Shown one piece after another: positions 34,196 to 45,518 of a stretch of 64,000 nucleotides of DNA. The position numbers and the translations under genes were made by a program. Origin of the DNA: Shinisaurus crocodilurus (lineage: Eukaryota > Chordata > Lepidosauria > Squamata > Shinisauridae); contig CM037879.1 in NCBI GenBank assembly GCA_021292165.1, positions 280,873,772-280,937,771 of the forward strand. Direction: 5' to 3'. Each line of letters opens with the position of its first letter. The stretch's first letter is position 1. Below the pieces are notes generated by a model. The model saw nothing but the letters and a program-made list of their open reading frames with translations, had not been told where the DNA came from and ran no database searches.

Positions 34196-34199
34196 ATAC

Positions 34200-34977
34200 T
34201 GTGGAGAAAGTCCAACACAAGTCTGCACACACACACACACACAGTCTTCGCCCAAGGGAGGGGGTGAGGAAGGGGGGATGAAGTCACAGGAGAAGTAGCC
34301 AGACAGACCGTCATCCCCAACAAAGAAGAGTCTCGGTGGAGATCCACAAAACCAAGGAAGGACCATCAAGAACCATCAAACTGTCAGGGCAGTCTCAAAG
34401 AGCTGTAAAGTACCAGTACGTCACCTTCTTCCCGGGCAGGAATAAGCCCACCTGATACGAAGGGGCAGGCATAAGCCCCCACCTGACCTGGAGGGTGGGG
34501 AGAGCGGGAACTCGGGTAGAAAACCCCTCTCCCTTCTGGTAAAGGGTTGTTGGGAACCCAGGGTACTTCGGGGCCAGATTCGTCCTCCAAGCGGCAGCCG
34601 GAGTAAGCCATTCTCATCCCCGGATCGGCCGACCCGGAGCCAGGCTGAAACTGACTAGCATAAAGTCTCTGATCTGAGGTAATTGACCAGATTCAATCCG
34701 CTAGCCTAAGAGCCTGTTTCATTGATGAACGCAGGGGTCAACTAAGGTTGTGTTGACATTGTAGTATTCCTGGAAAGCTGTTAGTTCCACTCTGTGTTTT
34801 GTGTAAACAAATAAAAGCCTTATTTGGTCATTTAAAGGGCTTCGGTTTCCTCTTGTGCGCGAAAGCCTCTCAGGTGGTCGCCAGCGCTCGTACGGGCTGT
34901 AACTCAGTGCCGGTTAACCCGTTAAGCGTCGAACTCACACATAGGATCCAGGTGGTGATCCTTCACAAATACACATG
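34200..34977 (+). mobile_element. Solo LTR, family A, duplication AATAC
   Basis: A 778-bp element starting TGTGGAGAAAGTCC and ending GATCCTTCACA (TG...CA), flanked by exact AATAC (34195-34199, 34978-34982). It contains an (AC)n run, a GC-rich middle and an AATAAA signal before GCCTTATTTGG. No internal retroviral genes are present, so it is the product of LTR-LTR recombination of an ERV or Gypsy-type element. Confidence 0.88.
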
Positions 34978-35044
34978 CCACAAAGTTTCCAATTTTTTTT
35001 TGCAGAAATTCAGATTCAGAATATAATCCACCCCAGGCAGGTTG

Positions 35045-35670
35045 CACATGCCCTTTATTTTTTATTATTATTTGCAGTATTTGTATACCGCTCCACATCA
35101 ATCAGATTCCAGAGAGGTGAACAATAAAAAGCCAAAAACAATACATTGAAAACAAACTAAAACTACATTGGTGGTTGAAAAGCAGAGAAGGCTTCCCGGA
35201 ACAAGGAGGTCTTCAGCAGGCGCCCAAAGCAGCACAATGTCGGAGCCTGCCTGACCTCGAGGCACGGAGTTCCACAGAAATGGGGCCACCACGCTGAAGG
35301 CTCATCTCCTGGTGGACTCCAATCAGGCCAAAGGTCCATGAGGAACCACCAGGAGCAGGCCATCTGATGCCCTCAGCAACTGGGCAGGTTGGTATGGGAG
35401 GAGGCACTCTCTCAGGTAACCTGGTCCCAAGTTGTTTCGGGCTTTGTACACAAGTACCAGAATCTTCAACCTGACCCAGTAGTGAATAGGTAGCCAGTGC
35501 AGACTGCAGTTCCTTCAGCCAAGGAATTGCATGCTGAAAAGGGACAACTCCCAACAATAGCTGAGCTGCAGCATTCTGCACTAGCTCCAGCTTCCAGAGC
35601 ACCCTTAAGGGCAGCCCCACATAGAGCGCATTGCAGTATATAGATTCGAGGCGGGATGGATGGGCCAGTC
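35045..35670 (-). mobile_element. L2/CR1-like LINE 3' end, minus orientation
   Basis: Reverse frames give SIYCNALYVGLPLRVLWKLE and LVQNAAAQLLLGV (C-terminal RT/thumb region). Further on the same strand are AFSVVAPFLWNS-type text and the tail GAGCGGTATACAAATACTGC. Frameshifts are present. It is the same family as 39775-40140. Confidence 0.75.
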
Positions 35671-36509
35671 TTATATTTGTGAGAAATGTATAAAGCTATT
35701 ACCGCTAAGTTATATCTATAAAGTGAATCATCTTCAACCTCTCCCCTAAAAAGACCTGCAAACTTTCTCTTTTTCTTCAGTGGATATTCAGCCCTCTTAA
35801 GCAAAACTTCTCAGAACAGAAGTTAGCACCAATTATTTCAATAGACCTTACTTTCAAATAAATATGCTTAGGAATGAGATAATATTTCTTCCCCTTCTTT
35901 ATTCAGCTCGTATTAAGCCCGTGCCTCTCTGCATTGTCCTGTAATACTTCAGCTCTTCATCCACTTAATATTTTCTACCATATAGATGAACCTTTGCAGA
36001 TTTTTCCCCCCTGAGGGACGCAAGGAAATTATTAATGAAAGCAGATCATTATCTTGAGGGGAAATGCGCCATTCAAATGCAAAAGTTTAACCCTGCGGCA
36101 TAACTCAGGCAAATTCTCATCAACTCATAGTTCAGTTATTACTGGTTTCAAAGTAATTTCATTGACACACCTTCATTTGCTGCCAGAATCCATGTGTGAT
36201 ATTAGTGCATGCTTATGTAATTGCTGACTCCTTTCATTATTATTTTTTTTTAATGCTCTGTGATTGTCTATTTATGTAGCATCTTTCAATTTGGAGTATT
36301 TTCTTTTTATTATGCTGATGATATATTTGCACCAGCACTTCTCTGCCGCAGTTCTGCTTTCATAGTGTTCATTATGCTTCTGTTCTGAGGATAGTGAGCC
36401 ATTCTTGAGTTAAGCAAGTTGTGGTGCGTTGAGTGTAATTAGGTGTCTGTTTTCTGCTAATTGTGAGCATTGGTAGGTATGAGCATTTACAAAACCAAAT
36501 ACTTCTGCT

Positions 36510-36718
36510 CAGGGGAGGCTGGTGACCCCTATTTTGGTGGGGCTCCTAATCCATTGCAGGTTTTATGTGGCGCTTTATAGGAGCTGTCTGTGGTGCGGAG
36601 CTCCATCGCAAAATAGGTTCACCACCATGGAGCACCACGGATAGCTCCTATAAAGCGCCAAATAAAACCTGCAATGGATTAGGAGCCCCACTGAAATAGG
36701 CGCCACCAGCCTCCACTG
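36510..36718. mobile_element. hAT foldback MITE, duplication CTTCTGCT
   Basis: Long inverted arms (CAGGGGAGGCTGGTG...CACCAGCCTCCACTG, continuing through GGGGCTCCTAATCCATTGCA) fold almost end to end. CTTCTGCT is exact on both sides (36502-36509, 36719-36726). 209 bp. Confidence 0.88.
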
Positions 36719-37784
36719 CTTCTGCTGCAAGGATGGGGAGAAACGGGGCTGGTGCATGAAATCTTTTCGTAGCCAGAGCCTTTGCAAAACCAGAAATAAG
36801 AAAAGTGTGTGGAGAAGAGTGGGAAAAGTGGCCCATTTGAGCTCTATACTGTATACTCTGCACTGAGGGGTGGAGCTTGTAATCAGGGATCACATTAAGA
36901 TATAAGGGACCAATTTTATAAGGGCTCTTCTGCTTTAAGGGAGCAACTTATCAAAAGCTCTGGAGCAGTCCATGGTCAAGCAGCTCATTCATTTGTTGGT
37001 TTGTTTGTGTAAGAATTTGCACCCTAACTTATAATTAAAAATATTTTCAAGGCGTCTTAAAAATATATAACAACAAACAAGTAGGGATGTTAAAAACACT
37101 CTCTAAAAATGCATCCATAAAACAGAAAAAAAGCTGCAAAAATAACAGATAAAACCTAAACCTGACAGCATTACATTTACTAAACATCATAAGCCTGGGA
37201 AAACTTTCCAGTCACGTCATCTGTCTATGGAATGGCTTCTGTCAGAATGGATTCCCCCCCCCCCCAATCTGTTCTAGAGGGTTGGGGGATCCTCCAGAGC
37301 AGATTTGGGGGGGGGGGGTCAGGGCAAAGGGAGGAGGACAGAAAGTTCTGTTGCACCAGCAGAGATCTGTTTATGCATCATTGGATCTCATCCCAAAACT
37401 CATTAAACCTGACACTTATATATTTAAAATAGTTTAGCCCAATCTTCATTCTAAAAAAAAAGAAGAAGAAGAAAAAGAAGAATGACAAGATGGCTTCCCA
37501 TTCAGAAAGAAATTTCGGAAAATAATCTTTAAAAATACAAAGCTATGCTAAAACCAGAGTGTGGGTTAAAAATAGTAAAACCAGTAGATAGCAATGTCAT
37601 TAGAATTAAGGTTTAAAGATTTGAAAAGGCCTGTTTTTTGTTTTTGTTTTAAATGGTATTTGCTCAGCCCACAACAATCATTAAATTTAGTGCCAGGTGG
37701 ATGTCTCCTGCAGAGAGCATTCTCTAAATGCAGCACCAGAGTTGGAAAGGCCTTCCCTGGTTAACACTTGCCCAATCTCTAGTG

Positions 37785-37924
37785 CAGTGTTCTCCAACCC
37801 TGGTTCCCCAGATGTTTTTGGCCTACAACTCCCAGCATGCCCCAGCCAGCATAGCATAGCTGGCTGGGGCATGCTGGGAGTTGTAGGCCAAAAACATCTG
37901 GGGAACCAGGGTTGGAGAACACTG
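37785..37924. mobile_element. hAT foldback MITE (CAGTGTTCTCCAACC family), copy 1
   Basis: A 140-bp near-perfect palindrome with CAGTGTTCTCCAACC ends. The 8-bp flanks CTCTAGTG/CTCTAGCG differ at one base. Its centre is the GCATGCCCCAGCCAGCATAG arm. Confidence 0.88.
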
Positions 37925-38127
37925 CTCTAGCGTAACCTGCTTTTGGATCTTCCAGCAATACCGTTATATCAAACTATGGCTGAACAATATGGCCATATCC
38001 ACCAGGTGTTCAAGCAGAAAGTAACAGTAAACTGTCAGAAATGATGACAACTTTATATTGCAAGATTCTTCTTCTCCAGATGATACATATCAAGCACTCA
38101 CATGTTGATCCCAATGGGATCTTGGTT

Positions 38128-38574
38128 CAGGGTCCCCAACCTTTTTGGGTCAGCGGGCACACTTGAAGTTTTGAGAAAGTGTCAAGGGAGCTCTCACAAA
38201 ATGGCTGCCACAGGGGGCTTGCTCATTCATAGAATGCCTGCCATGAACACTTGGCTGGTCAGAACACATTCATTTCCCAGAAGACAAACTGGTGAGACTA
38301 AAAGAAGAGTAACTTGTCTCAGAACATAGGTACAAGGCAGAGCTGGGGGATGAGCTATTAAAACACAAAACCACACTTCTGAACCCCCAAAAAGATGGTT
38401 CTAGAAGGCGGCCCTTCACTTTGCAGTATGCCAGCCTCCCTGTTAAAATAAATTTTAAAAAAACCAGAAAATCAAATAAAAAACAGGAAGGGGCAGAGAA
38501 CCTGCGGACAACAAGAGAGGTGTCTGTGGGCACACTGGAGCCCATGGGCTTCATGTGGCGACTGCAGGGTTAAG
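38128..38574. mobile_element. Possible hAT element with only one clear end
   Basis: CAGGGTCCCCAACCTTTTTG at 38128 is a hAT-type terminus; a matching right end is not evident (TGGCGACTGCAGGG at about 38557-38570 is a poor match). The end is tentative. Confidence 0.35.
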
Positions 38575-39221
38575 TGTTTACACAGCTCATTAAACCAGCC
38601 CAGGAACAGGGGCCCCTCTATCTAGTTTCTCTCTGTTACATTCCTAAGCATGCATGTTAATGTGTACTGCAAAGTACGTTCACTGTAGACTTGCCAGATA
38701 TCCAGGATCAGCCTGGACTCTTCTGGAATTTACCACCTTGTGCAATGTTGAGGACAGCTTTAAACCCAGACATAAATATTGGGGACTAAAACGGCACACA
38801 AACGTGCAGCCTACGAAGTTCCAGACCTGCCTCTCCCATTTTCTCCTTCACTGCAAACAGCACACAGTCCACACAGGTGGTACTAGAAGAGAGATGAAAA
38901 CCCTTCTCTTGCCTTTCTCTCCTTTTTAACCCATTCTGCCTCAACTTTGTTGGGTCCAAGATTCTTGGACCCGGACCCAAGCACACAGGTGAAGTCTCCC
39001 ATGCCTAGAATGACTGCAAGGCACTTACTATGTTAGCCACCTTGCAAAAACATCTAAATTGCCCCCCGCCCACCCTAAAACTAAGTTTAGATGGCCGACA
39101 TTATCAGTGGTGTGACTCAATAAGAAAGTTTGAGGTTGTTTTCTAGAATGTCCAGGAAAATCTCCTTCAAATAGCCTCATCTGCAGGAATTACCAGGGCT
39201 CAGCGGGCTGGAGCAACTCTC

Positions 39222-39735
39222 CTTTGAGGAAAGCTTACAATGTTTGGGGCTTTTTAGTTGAGAAAAAAAGCAAGAAAAGGGTGGGGACACCTATAGAGGT
39301 TTATAAAAGTACCGTATGCATGTCATAGAGAAGGTGGATGGGTTTTTTCTTTCTCCCGCTCTTATAATACTAGAATCCCGGGTCATCCAATGAAGCTGAA
39401 TGGTGGGAGATTCAGGACAGATAAAAGGAAGTTCTTCTTTACACAGCCCATGGTAAAACTATGGAATTCACTAGTACAAGATGTCATGGCTGACAACTTG
39501 GATGGCTTTAAAGGAGGATTGGACAAATTAATGGAAGATAAGGCTATCAATGACTACTAGTCATGATGGCTATATATTACCTCCAGGATCAGAAGCAGTA
39601 GGCTCTGAGTACCATTACTGGGGAACAACAGCAGGAGAGGGCTATTGCCCTCATGTCCTGTTTGTGGGCTTCCCAACATGGTGAGACATTGTGGGAAACA
39701 AGATGCTGGACTAGATAGGCTTTTAGTCCAGCACT
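39222..39735 (+). mobile_element. CR1-type LINE 3' end
   Basis: Broken frames match the LGLFSLEKRRxRGDMIEVYK region, then GAATGGTGGGAGATTCAGGA, CAGATAAAAGGAAGTTCTTC, ATCAATGACTACTAGTCATG and ATGCTGGACTAGATAGGC. Same family as 15040-15420 and 63185-63545, and the most complete copy. Confidence 0.75.
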
Positions 39736-39774
39736 GTGATACTTTTATTCTTATGCTATTCTATTCTCAGGTTA

Positions 39775-40140
39775 CCTGAGAGAGTGCACCAACCTGCCCG
39801 GTCGCTGAGGTAAGCAGATGGCCTGCTCCTGGTAGTTCCTCATGGACCTTTGGCCCAAATGGAGTCCACCAGGAGAAGAGCCTTCAGTGTGGCGGCTCCA
39901 TTTCTGTGGAACTCCCTGCCTCTGGAGGTCAGGCAGGCTCCGACATTGTGCTGCTTTGGGCGCCTGCTGAAGACCTCCTTGTTCCAGGAGGAAGCCTTCT
40001 CTGCTCTCCAACCACCACTGTATTTGTTACTTTGTTTTCAGTGAGTTGCTTTTGTTTCTTTTATCTGTTTTTGTCTTTTTATTGTTCACCACTCCGGAAT
40101 CTGCTTAATGTGGAGCGGTATACAAATACTGTAAAATAAT
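39775..40140 (+). mobile_element. L2/CR1-like LINE, ORF2 C-terminus and 3' end
   Basis: One frame reads STRRRAFSVAAPFLWNSLPL, EVRQAPTLCCFGRLLKTSLF, the ORF2 C-terminal motif. It is followed by a T-rich 3' UTR and GTGGAGCGGTATACAAATAC. Plus orientation, 5'-truncated. Confidence 0.8.
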
Positions 40141-40146
40141 AATAAT

Positions 40147-40204
40147 CGCCCAGGGTGGCCAGTTGCCGGCCAGATGGGCGATTAATAAATGTAAATAACA
40201 ATAA

Positions 40205-40243
<39 letters not shown>
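40147..40243 (+). repeat. LINE tail with (AAT)n microsatellite
   Basis: GCCCAGGGTGGCCAGTTGCC, GGCCAGATGGGCGATTAATA, then ATAAATTAATAATAATAATA continuing as (AAT) about 13 times. Likely length-polymorphic. Confidence 0.75.
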
Positions 40244-40244
<1 letters not shown>

Positions 40245-40395
40245 CTTTGTTTAAAGGAGTTGAGCCTCCAAACCCAACACAAGGCTTACTATATCCCCTG
40301 ATTGGTCTTCGGGTATTCAGGAGACCAGTAGGGAGCCAACATTATAGACAGTAAATGGCATGCTCTCACTGAGGGTAGGGGGGCAATGCCTAGAT

Positions 40396-40475
40396 CAGTG
40401 TTCTCCAACCTTGGCTGGGGCATGCTGGGAGTTGTAGGCCAAAAACATCTGGGGACCCAAGGTTGGAGAACACTG
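40396..40475. mobile_element. hAT foldback MITE, copy 2 (internally deleted), duplication GCCTAGAT
   Basis: It has the same CAGTGTTCTCCAACC ends, 80 bp, with the left arm mostly lost. GCCTAGAT is exact at 40388-40395 and 40476-40483. Confidence 0.88.
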
Positions 40476-40619
40476 GCCTAGATGCAATGTCCCACTGCAT
40501 CCAATTATTATCTATTTGCTAAAAGTATTTTTATCCCACTCTCCCATTAAAAAATGCTCAATGCTGCTTATAATCTAGTCAGTCAATCTAAACAGATCCC
40601 TGCAAAACCTTGTTGCTCT

Positions 40620-41155
40620 CTTTTCCATTCCAAATTGCAACGATTTTGGACCAGGTTACCGAGGGGATCACCTCGCCCCTTATGTCCCTGCCCAGTCCTT
40701 AGGGTCCTCCAGAGCAGTGTTCTCCAACCTTGGCTCCCCAGATGTTGTTGGCCTACAACTCCCAGCATGCCCCAGCTATGCTGGGAATTGTAGGCCAACA
40801 ACATCTGGGGAACCAAGGTTGGAGAACACTGCTCCAGAGTACTTCTTAAAGTGCTGCATGTGCCTGAGGTTGCCTCAGGAGTACCTGCAACAGGGCATTT
40901 AGTGTAGTAGCTCCCACCCTCTGGGACGCGCTCCCCACTGACATTAGGCAAGCGTCTTCAGTCTTCATATTTAGACCATCTGCTCAAGGCCTACCACTTC
41001 ATGCAAGCTTTCTCTGAAGAGTGACCCAGCCAGTACAGGTATAGCTGACTGGTGATTATTTTACTGTGTTTTTGTTGTTACATTTTGGTTTTGTCATTTC
41101 TGTAAAACACTTTGATAGCTCACTGGAAAGAAGCACATAAACCTATGTAATAAAT
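40620..41155 (+). mobile_element. L2-like LINE 3' end split by a nested MITE
   Basis: The frame resumes on both sides of the MITE at 40715-40831. After it, VVAPTLWDALPTDIRQASS matches the ORF2 C-terminus. The 3' UTR ends ATAAACCTATGTAATAAATT. Confidence 0.65.
40715..40831. mobile_element. hAT foldback MITE, copy 3, duplication CTCCAGAG
   Basis: 117 bp, CAGTGTTCTCCAACC ends, CTCCAGAG exact at 40707-40714 and 40832-40839. Inserted in the LINE at 40620-41155. Confidence 0.9.
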
Positions 41156-41301
41156 TAATAGCTAATCTGCTGCCTCTTTCCATCCCTGGTACTTGGGATA
41201 CCATGGGAAGATTGACAGCTTGCACAAGCAGGATCAAAGAATTGACACTTCTGCAAGGATAAGAACATGATTTCCACACGAGGTAGAACTTTGCATTAGT
41301 G

Positions 41302-41833
41302 CAGGGGTTCTCAACCAGGGGGGAATTGCCCCCAAGGGGGGGATTTTAGGGTTTATGTGGGGGAATTGGGACCACAGACTCAAAAGTGTTGGAAATACTG
41401 ATCTTTCTACAAATTACAACTCTACAGATTGTACATAATCTACAGGACATCACACTTTATTGTATGGCACAGATTAAGTCAGACAATCTTGGAAAGAGGG
41501 GAATTTATTATTTATTTATTTATTTATTATATTTATACCCCGCCTTTTTTCCTGCAAAGAACCCAAGATGGCTTACATAACCCTCCTCCTCCTCCTCCTC
41601 TCCATTTTATCCTCACAACAACCCTGTGAGGTAGGTTAGGCTGAGAGTCAGTGACTGGCCCAAAGTCTCCCACTGAGTTTCATGGCTGAGCGGGGACTAG
41701 AACCCAGATCTCCTGAGTCCCAGGTCCAACACTCTCACCACTACGCCACACTGGCTGACACAGAATGACATTCTGACATATGGTGAAAAGGGTGCATGGG
41801 GCAAAAAAGGTTGAGAACCGCTGCATTAGTGGA
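41302..41833. mobile_element. hAT element (Charlie-like ends) containing a nested SINE, duplication CATTAGTG
   Basis: CAGGGGTTCTCAACC and GGTTGAGAACCGCTG are inverted ends. CATTAGTG is exact at 41294-41301 and 41834-41841. A Sauria-type SINE sits inside at about 41505-41757. Confidence 0.9.
41505..41757 (-). mobile_element. Sauria-type SINE nested in hAT element
   Basis: Full length, minus orientation: the tail is at the left (TTTATTATATTTATACCCCG), then CCTCACAACAACCCTGTGAG, and the tRNA-like head at the right (CACTACGCCACACTGGC). Younger than the hAT element around it. Confidence 0.88.
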
Positions 41834-42159
41834 ATGGTAGCCACTGGATACAATCCATAGTATTCCTCGGTGCACAATGACATTGTCCTCATTCAAGCCT
41901 GCAAAACTTAAGTGACCCATAAACCAAAAGCAGATCACCTGTGGTTCCTTCGGTCTCCTGTGTTTGCTGTCTGCTTGGAACAGCAAAAAAAACAAGGTGT
42001 TTTTCGAGCATCTGTCAGGACACCATTCACGCTGGGGTAGCTCTTGGCTCAAGTTGTACAGCTTTCTTAGAATTTCTTGTTTATCTGTATGAAGTGGCTC
42101 TAGCTAAAATGACTTACGCTAACAAATTAATAGTACTTAAAAGTAGTGTCCATCTAGCC

Positions 42160-42294
42160 CAGTGTTCTCCAACCTTGGGTCCCCAGTTGTTTTTGGCCTA
42201 CAACTCCCAGCATGCCCCAGCCAGCATAGCTGGCTGGGGCATGCTGGGAGTTGTAGGCCAAAAACAACTGGGGACCCAAGGTTGGAGAACACTG
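42160..42294. mobile_element. hAT foldback MITE, copy 4
   Basis: A 135-bp near-perfect palindrome, CAGTGTTCTCCAACC ends, flanks ATCTAGCC (42152-42159) and ACCTAGCC (42295-42302) with one mismatch. Confidence 0.85.
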
Positions 42295-43189
42295 ACCTAG
42301 CCATATCAAACATGTCAAGGTCGTGCCCAGAATTATTCTATCTGCAGAAGTGGGGATACATCATGATAGGGGAATGATAATTTTTCATAGCTGCCATGCT
42401 ATTTGGTGATGCTAATCTAAAGTTTCAAAGCCTCTCCATAAATTACTGCTACAAGGTCAAGTGCACCATCAAACAGAATGAAGCCAGCAAGAAATCAATT
42501 AAAGTTACAACGAAATATAAACAGGGGTACCGAGGCCAGAGCATTGCTAGAAATTCGTTTTAGAAGGGACTTGTTTAACATCATCGTATCCAATTTCCTG
42601 TCCTTGTTTTAAACTACATCTACATCATACGCCAGTTCTGTGTCAAGATCCTGAGTTTAAGGGGCAGCAGGTACCAGAGCAGGAGCAAACAAGGTACTCC
42701 ATGCAGGATGAAAACACATTAGTAAAGCAATTCAGATAGCTCAGGACAGTGACACATGCTAGAAAGTATAGCTAAGAAAGAGGCCAAGGAGTAGCTGGAG
42801 CTAGCTTCCCCTCTTCCTGCCAGAAAGAATATCTTGCTCCAACTGTGTTGCCCTGGGACTAGCAGAGCTGAGAGGGAGACACACTCTGGCTTCTGCCACT
42901 GACTAGGAAACAGAGGACCACTGGGAGACTGCACCCCAGCCTTCCAGGATAAACTTAATGGCAAGTGGGGAGCCCAATAAAGCCCCATTTGACAGCCCTA
43001 GGAGCAGCAGCAGCTACAGTGCTTGCTTTCCTCTTCCCTCCCCACTCCTTTTTCCTTTTGTATCATTTCTATTAAATGGCGAGCCTGAGAACAAGGGTCT
43101 GTCTTTTAATCTCTGCACAGCTCTTTGAAAATTTTAGGCACTTCATATATTAAAAAAATAAGTGTAGAAAGAAAGCAAGGCTTGGGCAT

Positions 43190-43350
43190 TAAGAACATAA
43201 GATCAGCCATGCTGGATCAGAGCAAGGGTCCATCTAGTCCAGCGTTCTGTTCAGACAGTGGCCAACCAGCTGCCCATGGGATCCCACAAGCAGGACATGA
43301 GTGCAACAGCACCCTCCTGCCCATGTTCCCCAGCAACTGGTAAACTGGCA
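43190..43350 (-). mobile_element. Reptile LINE 3' end (minus orientation)
   Basis: TTAAGAACATAAGATCAGCC, CATGCTGGATCAGAGCAAGG, then GTCCATCTAGTCCAGCGTTC and CCCATGTTCCCCAGCAACTG: the reverse of the 63185-63545 3' end. Confidence 0.7.
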
Positions 43351-43559
43351 AACAAGCAAGGACAGAGGCTAACACAGGTTTCCTTTCTTTTCCATAGTTC
43401 TATGTAACTCCACAGTCTGGCAATCTAACCACCAGATTAGAATGAGAGTCATTTATTTAACAGTATTACGACAACCATATTCATGCACCATACACATGAT
43501 ACCTATCTGTTTAGGCACGTTTATAATCTCTCAGCTAACCATTAACAGGCTATTTTCTG

Positions 43560-43698
43560 CAGCCTCTGTTTGTTCTTTGGACTATTGAGGTTCTTTTAAT
43601 TGTATTTTATTGTTATATAATGGATTATTTTGTGATTAACTACTTTTAGTGCTTTGCGGTTGAAAAGCAAGGTGTAAATCTTTACATAAATAAAATAC
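43560..43698 (+). repeat. LINE 3' tail
   Basis: The T-rich UTR ends with AGTGCTTTGCGGTTGAAAAG, CAAGGTGTAAATC and AAATAAAAT, the familiar L2-like 3' terminus. Confidence 0.55.
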
Positions 43699-44127
43699 CT
43701 GAAGTCATGAGAAAAAGTATCAGTAATGAAAACACATTAAAACCTAAGAATCTGAGACCAGATACAAGTGAGCGTCAGCACAATCAAGGTTTCAACATAA
43801 ATCCCATCAGAGGAAACTAGGGGTGCTTCCAGATAGAGGGCTCCTAGTGCTACAGATCAAAAGGCAGTGCGGACCTATTCTTTCTTTTCCTCCTCAACCT
43901 TTTTTTTCCTGATAAGAAAAAAAAAAAAAAGGTAGAAGTGGTAGGAAAAAAACAGGAGAGTTACACATGGAAGATGTTGCCATTTGAACGCCCACCCATA
44001 AAATTCCATGCTTGAGGCAAGGGCGACTGAAAGATAAACCTGGTCTGGAAGCACCCTAGCTAAAAATGCTTTCCAGAATAGCCACATTTTAACTTTATGC
44101 CAGAAAGAAAGCCTAAGCCTCCTCGTT

Positions 44128-44283
44128 CATAGATCATAGAGTTGGAAGGGGCCTACAAGGCCATCGAGTCCAACCCCCTGCTCAATGCAGGAAACTAGAG
44201 GAGGGGTCTCCCATCCAAGTAATGACCAAGCCTGACCCTGCTTAACTTTCCACACTCAAGACAAGCTGAGCCAGCATGAGCCA
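44128..44283 (-). mobile_element. 5S-rRNA-derived SINE, copy 2
   Basis: The same two parts as 18562-18716: reversed CR1-like tail (ATAGATCATAGAGTTGGAAG) and reversed 5S segment (GACCAAGCCTGACCCTGCTT). Nearly complete. Confidence 0.8.
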
Positions 44284-44331
44284 CAGTAATATGACTCTGA
44301 CTTCCCTAGACCATAGGTTACATCCTGCCGG

Positions 44332-44500
44332 CAGGACCGGTGCAAGGCAGTTTGGTGCCCTAGGCAAGATCAGATATTTCGCACGCGCCCCCCTTCCCAC
44401 TTGAGAGCGCTGTATTTTTTTTCCAAAGTGTTTCTGGCACCCTCTTTAGCCCTGCGCCCTAGGCGGCTGCCTAGTTGGCCTAATGGTAACACCGGCCCTG
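44332..44500. mobile_element. hAT MITE (CAGGACCGG family), duplication CCTGCCGG
   Basis: Ends CAGGACCGGTGC and ACCGGCCCTG; CCTGCCGG exact at 44324-44331 and 44501-44508. 169 bp, same family as 32390-32553. Confidence 0.9.
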
Positions 44501-44965
44501 CCTGCCGGTCAGCTTTTGCTTTGAGGTAGATTTAGAAGAACTATGCATGCAAGCATCCACCCACATACCCTGCACTCATGTGATCATTGGCTATTTTCAT
44601 ACAGGAATGATTGGCTACTGTTCGCTAGACTGGCTCCTTTGAAGTAAACAGATGGTATCGATTGGCAACAGCTCTGGGTCTGGAAGGTTTTCTTACTGCT
44701 CCTGGAAAGCCTAAGTTCCTAGTGGTAGGAATGTAATATGGGGCTCTCCTATGTAAAGCTTGTCATCTTATTTCTTGCGCTCCTGAGTTACTTCCTGGGA
44801 GAGCTAGCTGGTATCTCTCTGACCCTTGCCAAATTTCAACCCAGCAAACTAATTGTGTTTGTGGGTTGTTGAACTTTACCTGGGTGAAAGTGCATAGAAG
44901 CAGGCTTAAGGTATTCACTGGTTGTGAGGATTTTGCGCCCTCTCCTGCATTATCAAACAATGCTT

Positions 44966-45106
44966 TCAGAGATCACAGAGTTGGAAGGGGCCTACAAGGC
45001 CATCGAGTCCAACCCCCTGCTCAGTGCAGGAAACTAGAGGAGGGGTCTCCCATCGAAATAATAACCAGACCTGACCCTGCTTAGCTTTCCACACTCAGAC
45101 AAGCTT
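44966..45106 (-). mobile_element. 5S-rRNA-derived SINE, copy 3
   Basis: AGATCACAGAGTTGGAAGGG (tail) through CCAGACCTGACCCTGCTTAG (5S part), then ends sooner than copies 1 and 2. Confidence 0.75.
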
Positions 45107-45214
45107 TGACAAGCAGAATGGACAGGTTTGGACAACATGCCAGGGCTTGCCGTAGGCTTTTTATCCCATGATGAGCTGTGGCCCCTGCGGGCACCAAGTT
45201 GCATATGCAACCCC

Positions 45215-45460
45215 TGCTTGGGAGTTGATGTGTCATGTGAACCTGAGAAGCATGGGTTAAACCACTCTTGCATAACCCTAAAATGGACCATGGGTTATGC
45301 GAGGGTTGTTTAACCCTCGCTCACTGGGTTCACATGACACTGGGTTAACACATTCACCCCGCGTGCGGGCTGCATATTCAAAATTGTGGCCGCGTGTGCC
45401 ATGCAGTCTCACACCTATTTAACCCACGGTGGGCTGTCGTGTAATGTAAACAGCCTCAAT
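45215..45460. repeat. GGTT-hairpin repeat
   Basis: Inverted pairs such as GGTTAAACCACTCTTGC..GCGAGGGTTGTTTAACC and GTCATGTGAACC..GGTTCACATGAC. Similar in style to 985-3110, 47438-47640 and 61090-61400. Confidence 0.5.
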
Positions 45461-45518
45461 CAATTCACAGTGAAATAACCAGTTGCCAGCTAGCTACTCC
45501 ACCTACGTTACCCCTGGG

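Noticed and set aside
40147..40243. CRISPR-like or satellite array
   Set aside because: It is a simple (AAT)n microsatellite at a LINE tail, with no spacers.
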